A stretch of DNA of 8,775 nucleotides, from contig CAMDLJ010000090.1 in NCBI GenBank assembly GCA_945901665.1, positions 1 to 8,775 on the forward strand, read 5' to 3'. The first letter of the stretch is position 1, and each line of letters starts with the position of its first letter. This document shows positions 1-8,323 of this stretch, one piece after another. The DNA comes from Bordetella parapertussis (GTDB lineage: Bacteria; Pseudomonadota; Gammaproteobacteria; Burkholderiales; Burkholderiaceae). Made by a program: the position numbers and the translations under genes. The notes beneath the pieces are model-generated. The model was given only the letters and a program-made list of their open reading frames with translations. It was not told the origin of the DNA and made no database searches.

Positions 1-92
1 TGGGATCGAACCCCGCCCACAGCGAAGAAAAAAAGGCCCGCAAATAGCGCCCAGCGAGACCATTTCAAGACCCACGTTGAAAAAAGATACAT
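1..92 (-). CDS. Possible N-terminus of an unidentified membrane protein (cut by the left edge)
   Basis: I do not recognise this gene. Read on the minus strand from an ATG at 92-90, the sequence stays open to the window edge (30 codons). It encodes a short N-terminal stretch with several Trp and basic residues, then a hydrophobic run rich in Phe, Leu, Ala and Gly. That is the pattern of an uncleaved signal anchor or first transmembrane helix. An AAGGG-like ribosome-binding sequence lies about eight bases before the ATG. If real, the gene is divergent from the Hsp20 gene. A competing reading is the tail of a plus-strand gene: frame 3 is open from the edge to a TAG at 45-47 and encodes a hydrophilic, Lys/Glu-rich end. 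Frame 1 is also open to a TGA at 106-108. I prefer the minus-strand reading for its start, spacing and helix-like composition, but 92 bases cannot settle it. Confidence 0.35.
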   Translation of the reverse strand, partial: MYLFSTWVLKWSRWALFAGLFFFAVGGVRS

Positions 93-103
93 GCCCCAAT
101 GCC

Positions 104-131
104 CTTGAATGTCGACACCTTGGTCGCAACT
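104..131 (+). promoter_or_regulatory. Possible sigma-32-type heat-shock promoter for the Hsp20 gene
   Basis: CTTGAA at 104-109, preceded by CC to make CCCTTGAA at 102-109, matches the -35 element of sigma-32 promoters. Fourteen bases downstream the sequence at 124-131 (TCGCAACT) only partly matches the expected -10 (CCCCATnT). It lies about 50 bases before the start of a heat-shock family gene, which makes the match more credible. The weak -10 keeps confidence moderate. Confidence 0.4.
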
Positions 132-184
132 GATGATGACTGTAGAAACAGCCGCGCAGTTTACCCCCCCTCAAGGAGAAAACC

Positions 185-553
185 ATGTTCTTTACCCCTA
201 TCGCCCCTGCCACTTACCGCACCAATGCCCGCCTGGGCCTGGAGCGTTTTTTGCAGGAGGTGGCGCGCCCTCAACACACCCCACCGACGCAATTTGAACA
301 AGATGAACACCAATACCGCTTGAGCATGGATATGCCCGGTGTGTCCAGGGAGCATCTGGTGGTTCAAATCGAGGCGCAAATGGTTCAAATCAACACCACG
401 GCAGAAGCCAAACGGGTCTACAAGGCACAGTTTGAATTGCCCATGCCCGTTGACGCCGCCACCAGCAGCGCCAAGCTGGAAAACGGCATTTTGAATTTGG
501 TGCTGGTGAAAAAACTGCCGCAAAGCCAAGCCCAGGCTTTAACAGTTCAGTGA
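185..553 (+). CDS. Small heat-shock protein, Hsp20/alpha-crystallin family
   Basis: This 122-residue protein is a probable ATP-independent holdase chaperone, which binds unfolding proteins in the cytoplasm until ATP-driven chaperones refold them. Residues 1-35 form a short variable arm. The alpha-crystallin domain follows from about residue 37: a [11 protein letters not shown] stretch at 44-54 and the family signature A-x-x-x-N-G-I-L at 96-103. An LTV triplet at 119-121 could serve as the C-terminal I/V-x-I/V tail motif that drives oligomerisation. The protein is shorter than the usual ~150 residues, and the segment between the two halves of the domain is reduced, so the loop that normally mediates dimer swapping looks trimmed. 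The start is set by AAGGAG at 173-178, six bases before the ATG. The end overlaps the end of the convergent tsaD by seven bases. The family call is firm; a specific gene name is not justified. Confidence 0.88.
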   Translation: MFFTPIAPATYRTNARLGLERFLQEVARPQHTPPTQFEQDEHQYRLSMDMPGVSREHLVVQIEAQMVQINTTAEAKRVYKAQFELPMPVDAATSSAKLENGILNLVLVKKLPQSQAQALTVQ

Positions 554-1608
554 TGGCTTGAAACTTCCTGTAATGGCCATCGGGGGCGCACATCAAACGC
601 CCCATCGTGGTTCATGCGCAAGCCAGGCAGGGCCTGGATGCGCATGGCAGCGGCCATGGCAATCATGGCGCCGTTGTCGGTGCACAAATGCAATTCAGGG
701 TAATGAACCCGCACGCCCTGCAATAGGCACTGGGCATTGAGTTGCGCACGCAAGGCGCTGTTGGCCCCCACGCCGCCGGCGACCACCAAACGTTTGAGCC
801 CGGTTTGAGTCAGTGCGCGCATCGACTTTTTCACCAAAACCTCAACGATGGCCGCCTGCGTGCTGGCCGCCACATCGGCCACGCGATCGGGCAAGGATTG
901 GCCCAAACGCTGTGTTTGTGTCAACACAGCAGTTTTGAGGCCCGCAAAAGAAAAATCCAAGTTTCCGCTGTGCAACAAGGGCCTGGGCAAGGCAAATGCC
1001 TTGGGATCCCCCAGCTCGGCCAAGCGGGCCAAGCCTGGCCCGCCTGGGTATGGCAACCCCAATAATTTGGCCGATTTGTCAAAGGCTTCCCCCGCCGCAT
1101 CGTCGATGGTTTCGCCCAACAAGGCGTAATCCCCCACCGCGTTGACTTGCATGAGTTGGGTGTGCCCGCCAGAGACCAGCAATGCCACGAAAGGAAAAGT
1201 CGGCGGATCTTGGCTCAAAAACGGCGACAACAAATGTCCCTCCAGGTGATGCACACCCAACAAGGGCTTGTGCCAAGCCGCAGCCAAGCCAGCGGCCACA
1301 CCCGCACCAACCAACAAAGCCCCGGCCAAGCCAGGGCCGCGCGTGAACGCCACGACATCAATCTCAGCGGCTTGAACACCCGATTGATTCAACACCGATT
1401 CGGTCAACGGAATCACCCGGCGAATGTGATCCCGGCTTGCCAACTCGGGCACCACCCCACCGTACGCTTGGTGCATTTCAATTTGAGAATGAAGGGCGTG
1501 GGCCAGCAAAGCAGGCCAAGCGGGGACAGCCCCAGGGGGCCCATCCCCGGTTTTAACCAGGGCAACCCCTGTTTCATCGCAAGAAGATTCAATGCCCAGA
1601 ACAATCAT
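547..1608 (-). CDS. tsaD: tRNA N6-adenosine threonylcarbamoyltransferase TsaD
   Basis: TsaD transfers the threonylcarbamoyl group from threonylcarbamoyl-AMP to A37 of ANN-decoding tRNAs, making t6A together with TsaB and TsaE in the cytoplasm. The 353-residue protein (family usually about 335-350) carries the full ASKHA-fold signature. It opens with [12 protein letters not shown] at 3-14 and [12 protein letters not shown] at 50-61. The metal ligands are H121 and H125 (HLEGH), with D311 in TDNGAM. The nucleotide-site motifs are SGGHT at 146-150, the FSFAGLKT stretch, and AGGVGAN. All expected motifs are intact. No clear Shine-Dalgarno sequence precedes the ATG. The gene is divergent from ybiB and convergent with the Hsp20 gene, with overlapping stop codons. 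Its product acts on tRNA-Thr species such as the one at the right of this window, although that proximity is probably coincidental. Confidence 0.97.
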   Translation of the reverse strand: MIVLGIESSCDETGVALVKTGDGPPGAVPAWPALLAHALHSQIEMHQAYGGVVPELASRDHIRRVIPLTESVLNQSGVQAAEIDVVAFTRGPGLAGALLVGAGVAAGLAAAWHKPLLGVHHLEGHLLSPFLSQDPPTFPFVALLVSGGHTQLMQVNAVGDYALLGETIDDAAGEAFDKSAKLLGLPYPGGPGLARLAELGDPKAFALPRPLLHSGNLDFSFAGLKTAVLTQTQRLGQSLPDRVADVAASTQAAIVEVLVKKSMRALTQTGLKRLVVAGGVGANSALRAQLNAQCLLQGVRVHYPELHLCTDNGAMIAMAAAMRIQALPGLRMNHDGAFDVRPRWPLQEVSSHH

Positions 1609-1646
1609 GGGCGCAGTGTAGCCATGGCTTGCGAGACAATCCGTGT
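1609..1646. promoter_or_regulatory. Compact divergent intergenic region between tsaD and ybiB
   Basis: Only 38 bases separate the divergent start codons of tsaD and ybiB, so at least one promoter must extend into the opposite coding sequence. GACAAT at 1635-1640 is a possible -10 for ybiB, without a convincing -35. I see no LexA-type CTGT-N8-ACAG box, although E. coli ybiB is described as SOS-linked. Confidence 0.3.
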
Positions 1647-2585
1647 ATGGGTATCAGTGAATACATCAAAGAAATTGGCCGGGGCAAGGATGGCGCGCGT
1701 TCGCTCAACCGTGCGCAAGCGGCCGACTTGATGGGGCAATTGCTTGATGGCCAAGTCAGTGATCTGGAAATTGGCGCGTTTTGCTTGGCCATGCGCATCA
1801 AAGGCGAAACCGCTGCGGAGATGGCCGGTTTTATCGATGCGGCGCAACAAAGGTTGAACCCCTTTCAAAGCCCGGCCACCACAGCCACTGTGGTCATTTC
1901 AAGCTACAACGGCTCGCGCAAACTGCCCCTGCTCACGCCCTTGTTGGCCTGGCTGATGGCGCGTGAAGGGTTTGCGGTTTTGGTCCACGGCAGCACCACT
2001 GAAGGCGCACGGGTCACCAGCGAGCAGGTCTTTTCAGCCATGGGCACAGCCCGCGCGAAGCACGCCTGCCCACTTGAACCGGGCCGTGTGGTTTTTGCCC
2101 CCACCGAAGTGTTGTCGCCAGCCCTAAAAGCTTTGCTCGATGTGCGCCGCGTGGTGGGCCTGCGCAACCCAGCCCACAGCCTGGTGAAAATGCTCAACCC
2201 AATCCATGGCAGCGCGCTCTTGGTGTGCAGCCACACACACCCAGAATATGCGCTTTCCATGACCCAAACCCTCAGCTTGATTCAGGCCAATGCCCTGCTC
2301 ATGCGCGGTACCGAAGGCGAGCCGGTGGCCGATCCGCGGCGCACCCCGGCCATGACGGGCTTTGTGGCAGGACATGCCACGCTCATGTGCGAGCAACAGG
2401 CCGGTAGCTTGACCGACATGCCCACCCTGCCCCAAGACAACAGCGCCCAGACCACAGTCGCGTACATCCATAGCGTCCTCACAGGTCAAAGCCCTGTGCC
2501 AGCGCCGCTGGCCCAGCAGGTGTCGGTGCTTTGCCGCTTGGCCGAGCAAATCGGCGCCCAGTCCAAAGCACCATCTTCCCCATGA
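1647..2585 (+). CDS. ybiB: YbiB family TrpD2-type DNA-binding protein
   Basis: This 312-residue protein resembles anthranilate phosphoribosyltransferase (TrpD) but belongs to the YbiB/TrpD2 branch, whose E. coli member binds nucleic acid without sequence specificity rather than making tryptophan. Residues 1-72 form the helical N-terminal domain. The alpha/beta domain follows, with the branch-typical stretches [17 protein letters not shown] (87-103), [17 protein letters not shown] (113-129) and [16 protein letters not shown] do not see the glycine-rich GTGGD PRPP-binding loop of true TrpD, which supports the non-enzymatic assignment. I chose the ATG at 1647 over an upstream in-frame TTG at 1629 because the protein beginning [13 protein letters not shown] matches the usual family start. 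No strong ribosome-binding site precedes either. The stop TGA overlaps the cobA start (ATGA at 2582-2585), so the two genes are probably co-transcribed and translationally coupled. The biological role remains unclear. Confidence 0.88.
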   Translation: MGISEYIKEIGRGKDGARSLNRAQAADLMGQLLDGQVSDLEIGAFCLAMRIKGETAAEMAGFIDAAQQRLNPFQSPATTATVVISSYNGSRKLPLLTPLLAWLMAREGFAVLVHGSTTEGARVTSEQVFSAMGTARAKHACPLEPGRVVFAPTEVLSPALKALLDVRRVVGLRNPAHSLVKMLNPIHGSALLVCSHTHPEYALSMTQTLSLIQANALLMRGTEGEPVADPRRTPAMTGFVAGHATLMCEQQAGSLTDMPTLPQDNSAQTTVAYIHSVLTGQSPVPAPLAQQVSVLCRLAEQIGAQSKAPSSP

Positions 2586-3376
2586 GCCAGCGAACACCCC
2601 ACCCTAAAGTGAGCTTGGTCGGGGCCGGCCCCGGCGACCCCGATTTGCTGACCCTCAAGGCGCTGAAAGCCTTGCAATCGGCCAGCGTCATCTTGGTGGA
2701 CGATTTGGTGAGCGACGCCATCATGGGCTTGGCCAATCCGGGGGCACGGGTGATTTGGGTTGGCAAGCGGGGCGGTTGCCGCTCCACCCCGCAAGCGTTC
2801 ATTCACAAGCTCATGGTTCAAGCCGCGTTGGACGGCGAGCAGGTGGTGCGCCTTAAAGGGGGTGACCCGCTGATCTTTGGCCGTGGCGGGGAAGAGGTCG
2901 ATCACCTGCGCGCCGCGGGCATTGATGTGGACATCATCAATGGCATCACCTCAGCCTTGGCCGGCATGGCCTCGGTCCAAACGGCCTTGACACACCGTGA
3001 CCATGCCCAAGGGGTGGTGTTCATCACCGGGCACCGCCAAAAAGAGGGGCAAGCCGCTCCCTGGGCTGAGCTGGCCCGAACGGCTCACCAAGCCCATTTG
3101 ACATTGGTGATTTACATGGGCCTTTCACAGGTGGCGCACATCCAAGCGCAGTTGCTGCTGGGCTTGCCCGCCCAAACCCCTGTGGCTTTGTTTGAAAACA
3201 TCAGCATGCCCCAGCAGCGCCAAGCGCTCACCCAGTTGGGTGAATTGGCCCAGTGCGTGAGCCAACTGGGCTTTGCCAGCCCCACTGTGATGGTGGTCGG
3301 CCAAGTGGTGGCGGGCATGCAAGCCTTGGGGTTGTGTGAGGACGCGGCCCCCACAATGGTGAAAAACCTATCCTGA
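2582..3376 (+). CDS. cobA: Uroporphyrinogen-III C-methyltransferase (SUMT)
   Basis: SUMT uses S-adenosylmethionine to methylate uroporphyrinogen III at C2 and C7, giving precorrin-2, the branch point to siroheme (sulfite and nitrite reductases) and cobalamin. The 264-residue protein is the stand-alone form. It has the N-terminal glycine-rich SAM motif VGAGPGDP at 13-20, [12 protein letters not shown] at 60-71, the conserved [17 protein letters not shown] at 89-105, GITSALAG at 121-128 and the ALTHRD segment at 135-140. The length is normal for a single-domain SUMT. It lacks the N-terminal dehydrogenase/chelatase half of CysG, so precorrin-2 must be finished by another enzyme. A TTG-initiated extension from 2531 lies inside ybiB and has no family similarity. 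The ATG at 2582 overlaps the ybiB stop, so this gene is the second of a coupled pair. No nitrate or sulfate assimilation genes adjoin it here. The alternative symbols sumT or cysG-like would mean the same activity. Confidence 0.94.
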   Translation: MSQRTPHPKVSLVGAGPGDPDLLTLKALKALQSASVILVDDLVSDAIMGLANPGARVIWVGKRGGCRSTPQAFIHKLMVQAALDGEQVVRLKGGDPLIFGRGGEEVDHLRAAGIDVDIINGITSALAGMASVQTALTHRDHAQGVVFITGHRQKEGQAAPWAELARTAHQAHLTLVIYMGLSQVAHIQAQLLLGLPAQTPVALFENISMPQQRQALTQLGELAQCVSQLGFASPTVMVVGQVVAGMQALGLCEDAAPTMVKNLS

Positions 3377-3382
3377 ACCAGG

Positions 3383-3392
3383 TCTGGCCAGA
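3383..3392. repeat. Short perfect palindrome after cobA
   Basis: TCTGGCCAGA is a perfect 10-base palindrome that begins seven bases after the cobA stop. It has no spacer to form a hairpin loop and no following T-run, so it is not an intrinsic terminator. It could be a protein-binding site or chance. Confidence 0.3.
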
Positions 3393-3404
3393 GTGCAAAC
3401 CCAC

Positions 3405-3417
3405 GCTTGGTCCAAGC
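3405..3417. repeat. Palindrome with 6-bp arms upstream of prfB
   Basis: GCTTGG and CCAAGC flank a single central T in the 96-base gap between cobA and prfB. It lies about 56 bases before the prfB start, where a promoter or operator would be expected. There is no T-run, so a terminator role is unlikely. I recognise no specific regulator site. Confidence 0.35.
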
Positions 3418-3472
3418 GGCTTCACCCGCGTGCGAAAATCACGCCATTCAAACATCAGACGGACACATCCCC

Positions 3473-4577
3473 ATGGAAGCAGAACGCATCAACCAAATCG
3501 ACCATCAGTTGCAAGACCTCAGTGCTCGCACCGTCGAGTTGCGGAGGTATCTTTGACTACGATGCCAAATTTGAGCGCCTGAGAACCGTCAACGCCTCGC
3601 TGGAAGACCCCAGCGTTTGGAACGAACCCAAAAAAGCCCAAGAGTTGGGCCGCGAAAAAAAATCACTGGAAGACATCGTGCTGGGCCTGGGCCGCTTGAC
3701 CCAAGAACTGTCCGACAACACCGAGTTGTTTGACATGAGCCGTGAAGACAACGATGAAGCGGGCCTCATCACCATCGAAACCGAAGCCGTCGGCCTGGCT
3801 GCCGATATTGAAAAGCTCGAATTTCGACGCATGTTCAACAACCCCGCCGATCCCAACAATGCCTTTTTGGACATCCAAGCGGGCGCGGGCGGCACCGAGG
3901 CCTGTGACTGGGCCAGCATGCTGCTGCGCCAATACCTGAAATACGCCGAGCGCAAAGGCTTCAAAGCCACGCTGGAAGACGAGTCCGCAGGGGATGTGGC
4001 TGGCATCAAAGGCGCCACCTTGAAGATTGAAGGCGAATACGCTTTTGGTTTGTTGCGCACCGAGACCGGCGTGCACCGATTGGTGCGCAAATCGCCTTTT
4101 GACTCTTCTGGAGGGCGGCACACCAGCTTTGCCAGCATTTTTGTCTACCCGGAGGTGGACGACTCGATCGAGATCGACATCAACCCTGCCGATGTGCGCA
4201 CCGACACCTTTCGCGCCAGTGGCGCAGGCGGTCAGCACATCAACAAACCCGACTCTGCGGTTCGACTCACCCACATCCCGACCGGCATCGTGGTTCAGTG
4301 CCAAGACGGTCGCAGCCAGCACAGCAACCGCGATGTGGCCTGGAAGCGTTTGCGCTCCCGCTTATATGACCACGAGATGCGCATCCGCATGGAAGCCCAG
4401 CAAAAGCTTGAAGACACCAAAACCGATGTCGGCTGGGGTCACCAAATTCGCAGCTATGTGCTGGACCAAAGCCGCATCAAAGACCTGCGCACCAACGTCG
4501 AAATCAGCAACACCCAAAAAGTGCTCGACGGCGACTTGGACGCTTTCATCGAAGCCTCGCTCAAGCAAGGCGTTTGA
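3473..4577 (+). CDS. prfB: Peptide chain release factor 2 (programmed +1 frameshift)
   Basis: RF2 recognises UGA and UAA in the ribosomal A site and triggers hydrolysis of the finished peptide. The gene is split. A zero-frame leader of 27 codons starts at the ATG at 3473 and stops at TGA 3554-3556. After a +1 slip, reading continues from GAC at 3555 to the stop at 4575-4577. The spliced product is 367 residues, close to the family's ~365. Both functional motifs are present: the stop-codon reading tripeptide S-P-F at 207-209 (RF2 type, not RF1) and the catalytic GGQ at 252-254. Residue 248 is Ala, the efficient form (E. coli K-12 has Thr there). Position 259 is Pro where I recall Thr in most release factors. 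A start upstream of 3473 in the downstream frame would be an artefact. The ribosome-binding site is weak (GGA near 3461). RF2 shortage raises frameshifting and so its own synthesis. Confidence 0.97.
3543..3557 (+). promoter_or_regulatory. prfB programmed +1 frameshift site
   Basis: An internal Shine-Dalgarno GGAGGT at 3543-3548 lies three bases before the slippery CTT (3551-3553), followed by TGA (3554-3556) and C at 3557, the weak termination context. This is the established RF2 autoregulatory arrangement (SD, TAT, CTT TGA C). The tRNA-Leu on CUU slips to UUU while UGA waits for RF2. The internal SD here matches the anti-SD very well. Confidence 0.95.
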
Positions 4578-4613
4578 CCCCCCTGGGCCATTCTCATCAC
4601 ACAGGAATTTGAC

Positions 4614-7295
4614 ATGTTAGAAGGCGCTGCCACGCTGATTCGCCGCGAAGACCATATGCCCCCCGCATATTGGATCGACGCCGTTGACCTCACCATCGAC
4701 CTCGACCCGGGCAAAACCCGCGTGCTCAACAAAATGAAGGTGCGTCGCAACCCCGACGTTGCGGCACAACCACTGCGCTTGGATGGCGAGGAGTTGAACC
4801 TCGCCCGCGTCTTGGTCAATGGCCAAGGCACCAGTTTCAAAATGGACCAAGGCCAATTGGTGCTGGAAAACCTGCCCGAGGGCCATGACGCCTTTGAGTT
4901 GGAAATCTTCACCACCTGCTCGCCCCAAAAGAACACCCAGTTATCCGGCCTGTACCTGAGCCAAGACGCCTTTTTCACCCAGTGTGAAGCCCAAGGCTTT
5001 AGGCGCATCACGTATTTTCTGGACCGACCAGATGTGATGTCGCTGTACCAAGTCACCTTGCGCGCTGACAAAGCCGCCTACCCTGTGCTGTTGTCCAACG
5101 GCAATTTGGTAGAACAAGCCGACTTGGGTGAAGGTAGGCATATGGCCAAGTGGGTGGACCCGCACAAAAAACCCAGCTATTTGTTCGCCCTGGTGGCGGG
5201 CAAATTGGTTTGCCGCGAACAACGCATCACGGCCCGATCTGGCCGTGAACATGTGCTGCAGGTGTATGTTCGAACGGGCGATCTGGACAAAACCGACCAC
5301 GCCATGCAGTCCTTGATGGCCAGCATCGCCTGGGACGAAGCCCGCTTTGGCCTGAGCCTGGACCTGGACCGATTCATGATTGTGGCCACGTCCGACTTCA
5401 ACATGGGGGCGATGGAAAACAAGGGCCTCAATATCTTCAACACCAAATACGTGCTGGCCAGCCCGGCCACCGCCACCGATGTCGACTACACCAACATCGA
5501 AAGCGTGGTGGCGCACGAGTATTTTCACAATTGGACAGGCAACCGCATCACCTGCCGAGATTGGTTTCAACTCTCGCTCAAAGAGGGTTTGACCGTTTTT
5601 CGTGACCAAGAGTTCAGCCAAGACTTGGCAGGCTCGCCATCGGCGCGCGCGGTCAAACGCATTGAAGACGTGCGCTTGCTGCGCAACGTGCAATTTGCCG
5701 AAGACGCAGGCCCCATGGCCCACCCAGTTCGACCCGACAGCTACCAAGAAATCAACAACTTCTACACCGTCACCGTTTACGAAAAAGGGGCCGAGTTGGT
5801 GCGCATGATGCAAACCCTGCTCTCACAACCGCAAGACGAATTGGGTCGCGCTGGTTTTGCCCGTGGCATGGCTTTGTACTTTGAGCGCCACGATGGCCAG
5901 GCCGTCACTTGCGACGACTTTGCACAAGCCATTGCCGATGCCAATGCGGGCTCTGCATTGGCCCAACACCTCAGCGCGTTTAAACGCTGGTATGCACAGG
6001 CTGGTACGCCTCAAGTACACGCCAGTGCCGTGCACGACCCGGCAAACCAACGCTACACCCTCACCCTGCGCCAAAGCTGCGCCCCCACCCCGGGGCAAGA
6101 CAGCAAAGACCCCTTTGTCATCCCTGTCATGGTGGGTTTGCTCGATGAGCAAGGCCATGCACTCCCGCACAACCAACTCTGCGTTCTGAGTGCGTCGGAG
6201 CAACAATGGGTGTTTGACGGTGTGGCCCAAGAGCCAGTGCCCTCCTTGCTGCGTGGCTTCAGCGCCCCCGTGGTCTTGCACTTTGACTACACCCAGGCCC
6301 AACTGCTCACCTTGCTGGCGCATGACAGCGACCCCTTCAACCAATGGGAAGCCAGCCAACGCTTGGCCACACGCGCTGCCTTGTCAGCCATCGAAAACCC
6401 GACCCCGGCAGGCCCCATCCTGCCGCCCGAAGTGGTGCAAGCCTTTGGCCAGGTCTTGCAAAACCCCCAACTGGATGCGGCCTTCAAAGAACTGGTGCTC
6501 ACCCTGCCCAGTGAAACCTTTCTGGCCGAACAGTTGACCGTGGTCGACCCTTTGCGCATCCACCAGGTGCGCCAAGCCATGCGTTTGCAACTGGCGCTTG
6601 AATTGCACCCTCTGTGGGCGCAAATTTACGAAAACCACCGCACCCGTGGCACCTTCAGCATCGACGCCCAAGCCATGGGTTCGCGCGCTTTGGCCAACAT
6701 GGGCTTGCTGCACCTTTGCATGGCCCACCATGCCCAAGCGGCATCGGATTGGCCAGACCAAGCCTTGCAAGCCTTCAAAGATGCCACCAACATGACCGAC
6801 CGCATGGGTGCCGTCAATGCCTTGGTGCAAGCACAACACGCGCACGCCCAAACAGCCCTGGCCCAGTTTCACAGCCTGTTTGCGCGCGAAGAATTGGTGA
6901 TTGACAAATGGTTTGCCCTGCAAGCCAGCGCGCCGGACCAGGATGGCTCGGTGCTGGACCAGGTCAAACGCCTCATGCGCCACCCCGACTTTCAATTGCG
7001 CAACCCCAACCGCGCGCGCAGTTTGATCTCAAGCTATTGCCACGCCAACCCAGCTGCATTCCACCGGGCCGACGCCTCTGGTTACGTATTTTGGAGCGAG
7101 CGTGTGATGGAGATCGATGCCATCAACCCCCAAGTGGCAGCGCGTTTGGCGCGGGCTTTGGACCGCTGGCGCAACCTGGCCCAGCCCTACCAACACGCAG
7201 CCGCCGAAGCGCTCAAGCGCATCGCCGCCAAAACCGATTTGAGCAAAGACGTGCGCGAGGTTGTCACCCGCGCATTGCAGGAGACAAGCACATGA
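4614..7295 (+). CDS. pepN: Aminopeptidase N (M1 family zinc metallopeptidase)
   Basis: PepN removes N-terminal residues from peptides in the cytoplasm, finishing degradation of products from ATP-dependent proteases. The 893-residue protein is slightly longer than E. coli PepN (870). Motifs run in order: an N-terminal beta domain (about 1-195), the exopeptidase motif GAMEN at 265-269, and the zinc site HEYFH at 301-305 with H301, H305 and the third ligand E324 (LKEGL), E302 being the catalytic base. Y389 in TVYEKGAE is the likely transition-state tyrosine. The C-terminal third is the helical PepN-specific domain. There is no signal peptide. The start is supported by AGGA at 4603-4606, seven bases before the ATG. 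It begins 36 bases after prfB and overlaps fbp by the ATGA at 7292-7295. All active-site residues are present and I see no frameshift. The long minus-strand ORFs opposite it are codon-bias shadows. Confidence 0.97.
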   Translation: MLEGAATLIRREDHMPPAYWIDAVDLTIDLDPGKTRVLNKMKVRRNPDVAAQPLRLDGEELNLARVLVNGQGTSFKMDQGQLVLENLPEGHDAFELEIFTTCSPQKNTQLSGLYLSQDAFFTQCEAQGFRRITYFLDRPDVMSLYQVTLRADKAAYPVLLSNGNLVEQADLGEGRHMAKWVDPHKKPSYLFALVAGKLVCREQRITARSGREHVLQVYVRTGDLDKTDHAMQSLMASIAWDEARFGLSLDLDRFMIVATSDFNMGAMENKGLNIFNTKYVLASPATATDVDYTNIESVVAHEYFHNWTGNRITCRDWFQLSLKEGLTVFRDQEFSQDLAGSPSARAVKRIEDVRLLRNVQFAEDAGPMAHPVRPDSYQEINNFYTVTVYEKGAELVRMMQTLLSQPQDELGRAGFARGMALYFERHDGQAVTCDDFAQAIADANAGSALAQHLSAFKRWYAQAGTPQVHASAVHDPANQRYTLTLRQSCAPTPGQDSKDPFVIPVMVGLLDEQGHALPHNQLCVLSASEQQWVFDGVAQEPVPSLLRGFSAPVVLHFDYTQAQLLTLLAHDSDPFNQWEASQRLATRAALSAIENPTPAGPILPPEVVQAFGQVLQNPQLDAAFKELVLTLPSETFLAEQLTVVDPLRIHQVRQAMRLQLALELHPLWAQIYENHRTRGTFSIDAQAMGSRALANMGLLHLCMAHHAQAASDWPDQALQAFKDATNMTDRMGAVNALVQAQHAHAQTALAQFHSLFAREELVIDKWFALQASAPDQDGSVLDQVKRLMRHPDFQLRNPNRARSLISSYCHANPAAFHRADASGYVFWSERVMEIDAINPQVAARLARALDRWRNLAQPYQHAAAEALKRIAAKTDLSKDVREVVTRALQETST

Positions 7296-8299
7296 GCGTT
7301 TCACTTTCACGCTACTTGGTCGAAGAACAACGGGCCAAAGGCAAAATTCCGCCCGAGCTGCGCTTGCTGCTCGAAGTGGTGGCACGGGCTTGCAAAGGCA
7401 TCAGCCATTCGGTCAACAAAGGCGCATTGGGTGGCGTGCTGGGCAGCGCGGGCTCTGAAAACGTGCAAGGCGAAGTGCAAAAGAAGCTCGACATCATTGC
7501 CAATGAGGTGCTGATCGAGGCCAACGAATGGGGCGGGCACTTGGCGGCCATGGCCTCGGAAGAAATGGACAGCATCCACTTGGTACCCAACCGCTATCCG
7601 CAGGGCGAATACCTGCTGCTGTTTGACCCGCTGGATGGATCGAGCAACATCGATGTCAATGTCAGCATTGGCACGATCTTCAGCGTGCTGCGCAAACCCG
7701 AAGGCCAAGGCGGTGTGAGCGAAGCCGACTTTTTGCAAGCCGGGCATCAACAAGTCGCCGCTGGTTACTGCGTGTATGGCCCCCAAACCACTTTGGTATT
7801 GACCGTGGGCGATGGCGTGGCCATGTTCACCCTGGACCGCGAACAAGGCTCGTTTGTGCTGACCCAAGAAAAGGTGCAGATACCCGCCGACACCAAAGAG
7901 TTTGCCATCAACATGAGCAATATGCGCCACTGGGACGCGCCGGTCAAGCGCTACATCGACGAGTGCTTGCAAGGCAAAGAAGGCCCGCGCGGAAAAGACT
8001 TCAATATGCGCTGGATTGCCAGCATGGTGGCCGATGTGCACCGTATCCTCACCCGTGGCGGCGTGTTCATGTACCCCTGGGACAAGCGCGAGCCGCACAA
8101 ACCCGGCAAGTTGCGCTTGATGTACGAGGCCAACCCCATGTCGTGGTTGGTCGAGCAAGCCGGTGGTGCTGCCACCAATGGACGGCAACGCATTTTGGAC
8201 ATCCAACCCAGCCAATTGCACGAGCGTGTGAGCGTGATCTTGGGGTCCAAAAACGAAGTCGAACGCGTGACCCAGTACCACCAAGGCGTTGCACACTGA
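7292..8299 (+). CDS. fbp: Class I fructose-1,6-bisphosphatase
   Basis: Fbp hydrolyses fructose 1,6-bisphosphate to fructose 6-phosphate, the irreversible step of gluconeogenesis (and of the Calvin cycle where present). The 335-residue protein matches the family length (E. coli 332). Metal and phosphate motifs are intact: E90-E91 in ASEEMD, D112 and D115 in DPLDGSSN (112-119), and E279 in LMYEANPM. The substrate region [14 protein letters not shown] and the GGVFMYP segment are also present. The ATG overlaps the pepN stop (ATGA), and AGGAG at 7279-7283 lies eight bases upstream, so translation is probably both coupled and independently initiated. No cbb (RuBisCO) genes adjoin it, which favours the housekeeping gluconeogenic copy. 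No terminator hairpin is visible before the tRNA gene 24 bases downstream, whose promoter must overlap the end of this gene. A 463-residue reading from 6908 in this frame is a spurious extension through pepN. Confidence 0.97.
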   Translation: MSVSLSRYLVEEQRAKGKIPPELRLLLEVVARACKGISHSVNKGALGGVLGSAGSENVQGEVQKKLDIIANEVLIEANEWGGHLAAMASEEMDSIHLVPNRYPQGEYLLLFDPLDGSSNIDVNVSIGTIFSVLRKPEGQGGVSEADFLQAGHQQVAAGYCVYGPQTTLVLTVGDGVAMFTLDREQGSFVLTQEKVQIPADTKEFAINMSNMRHWDAPVKRYIDECLQGKEGPRGKDFNMRWIASMVADVHRILTRGGVFMYPWDKREPHKPGKLRLMYEANPMSWLVEQAGGAATNGRQRILDIQPSQLHERVSVILGSKNEVERVTQYHQGVAH

Positions 8300-8308
8300 G
8301 CCGAGCTT

Positions 8309-8314
8309 TATAAT
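8309..8314 (+). promoter_or_regulatory. Possible -10 element for tRNA-Thr
   Basis: TATAAT, a perfect -10 match, lies nine bases before the mature tRNA 5' end. The best -35 is TTGCAC at 8289-8294, inside the last codons of fbp and only 14 bases upstream, which is shorter than ideal. The tRNA could instead be co-transcribed with fbp. Confidence 0.4.
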
Positions 8315-8323
8315 TTTCCAAAA

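Noticed and set aside
140..151. CTGT/ACAG pair resembling a LexA box
   Set aside because: The spacer is four bases, not the eight required for CTGT-N8-ACAG. At most it is a tiny hairpin.
2531..2581. TTG start extending CobA by 17 residues
   Set aside because: The extension lies inside ybiB and precedes the normal SUMT start. The ATGA overlap at 2582 is more plausible.
3393..3472. RF2 start upstream of the frameshift, in the downstream frame
   Set aside because: Residues from this region have no RF2 similarity. The zero-frame leader from 3473 plus a +1 slip gives the correct N-terminus and length.
3663..4322. 219-residue minus-strand ORF inside prfB
   Set aside because: It is antisense to the conserved RF2 catalytic region and has no family features.
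4941..5813. 290-residue minus-strand ORF
   Set aside because: It is a shadow of the pepN coding frame, His/Gln/Val-rich as expected from reversed GC-rich codons, with no recognisable domain.
6908..7291. N-terminal extension of Fbp by 128 residues
   Set aside because: The extension is an out-of-frame reading of pepN. The ATG at 7292 has a good Shine-Dalgarno and gives the family length.
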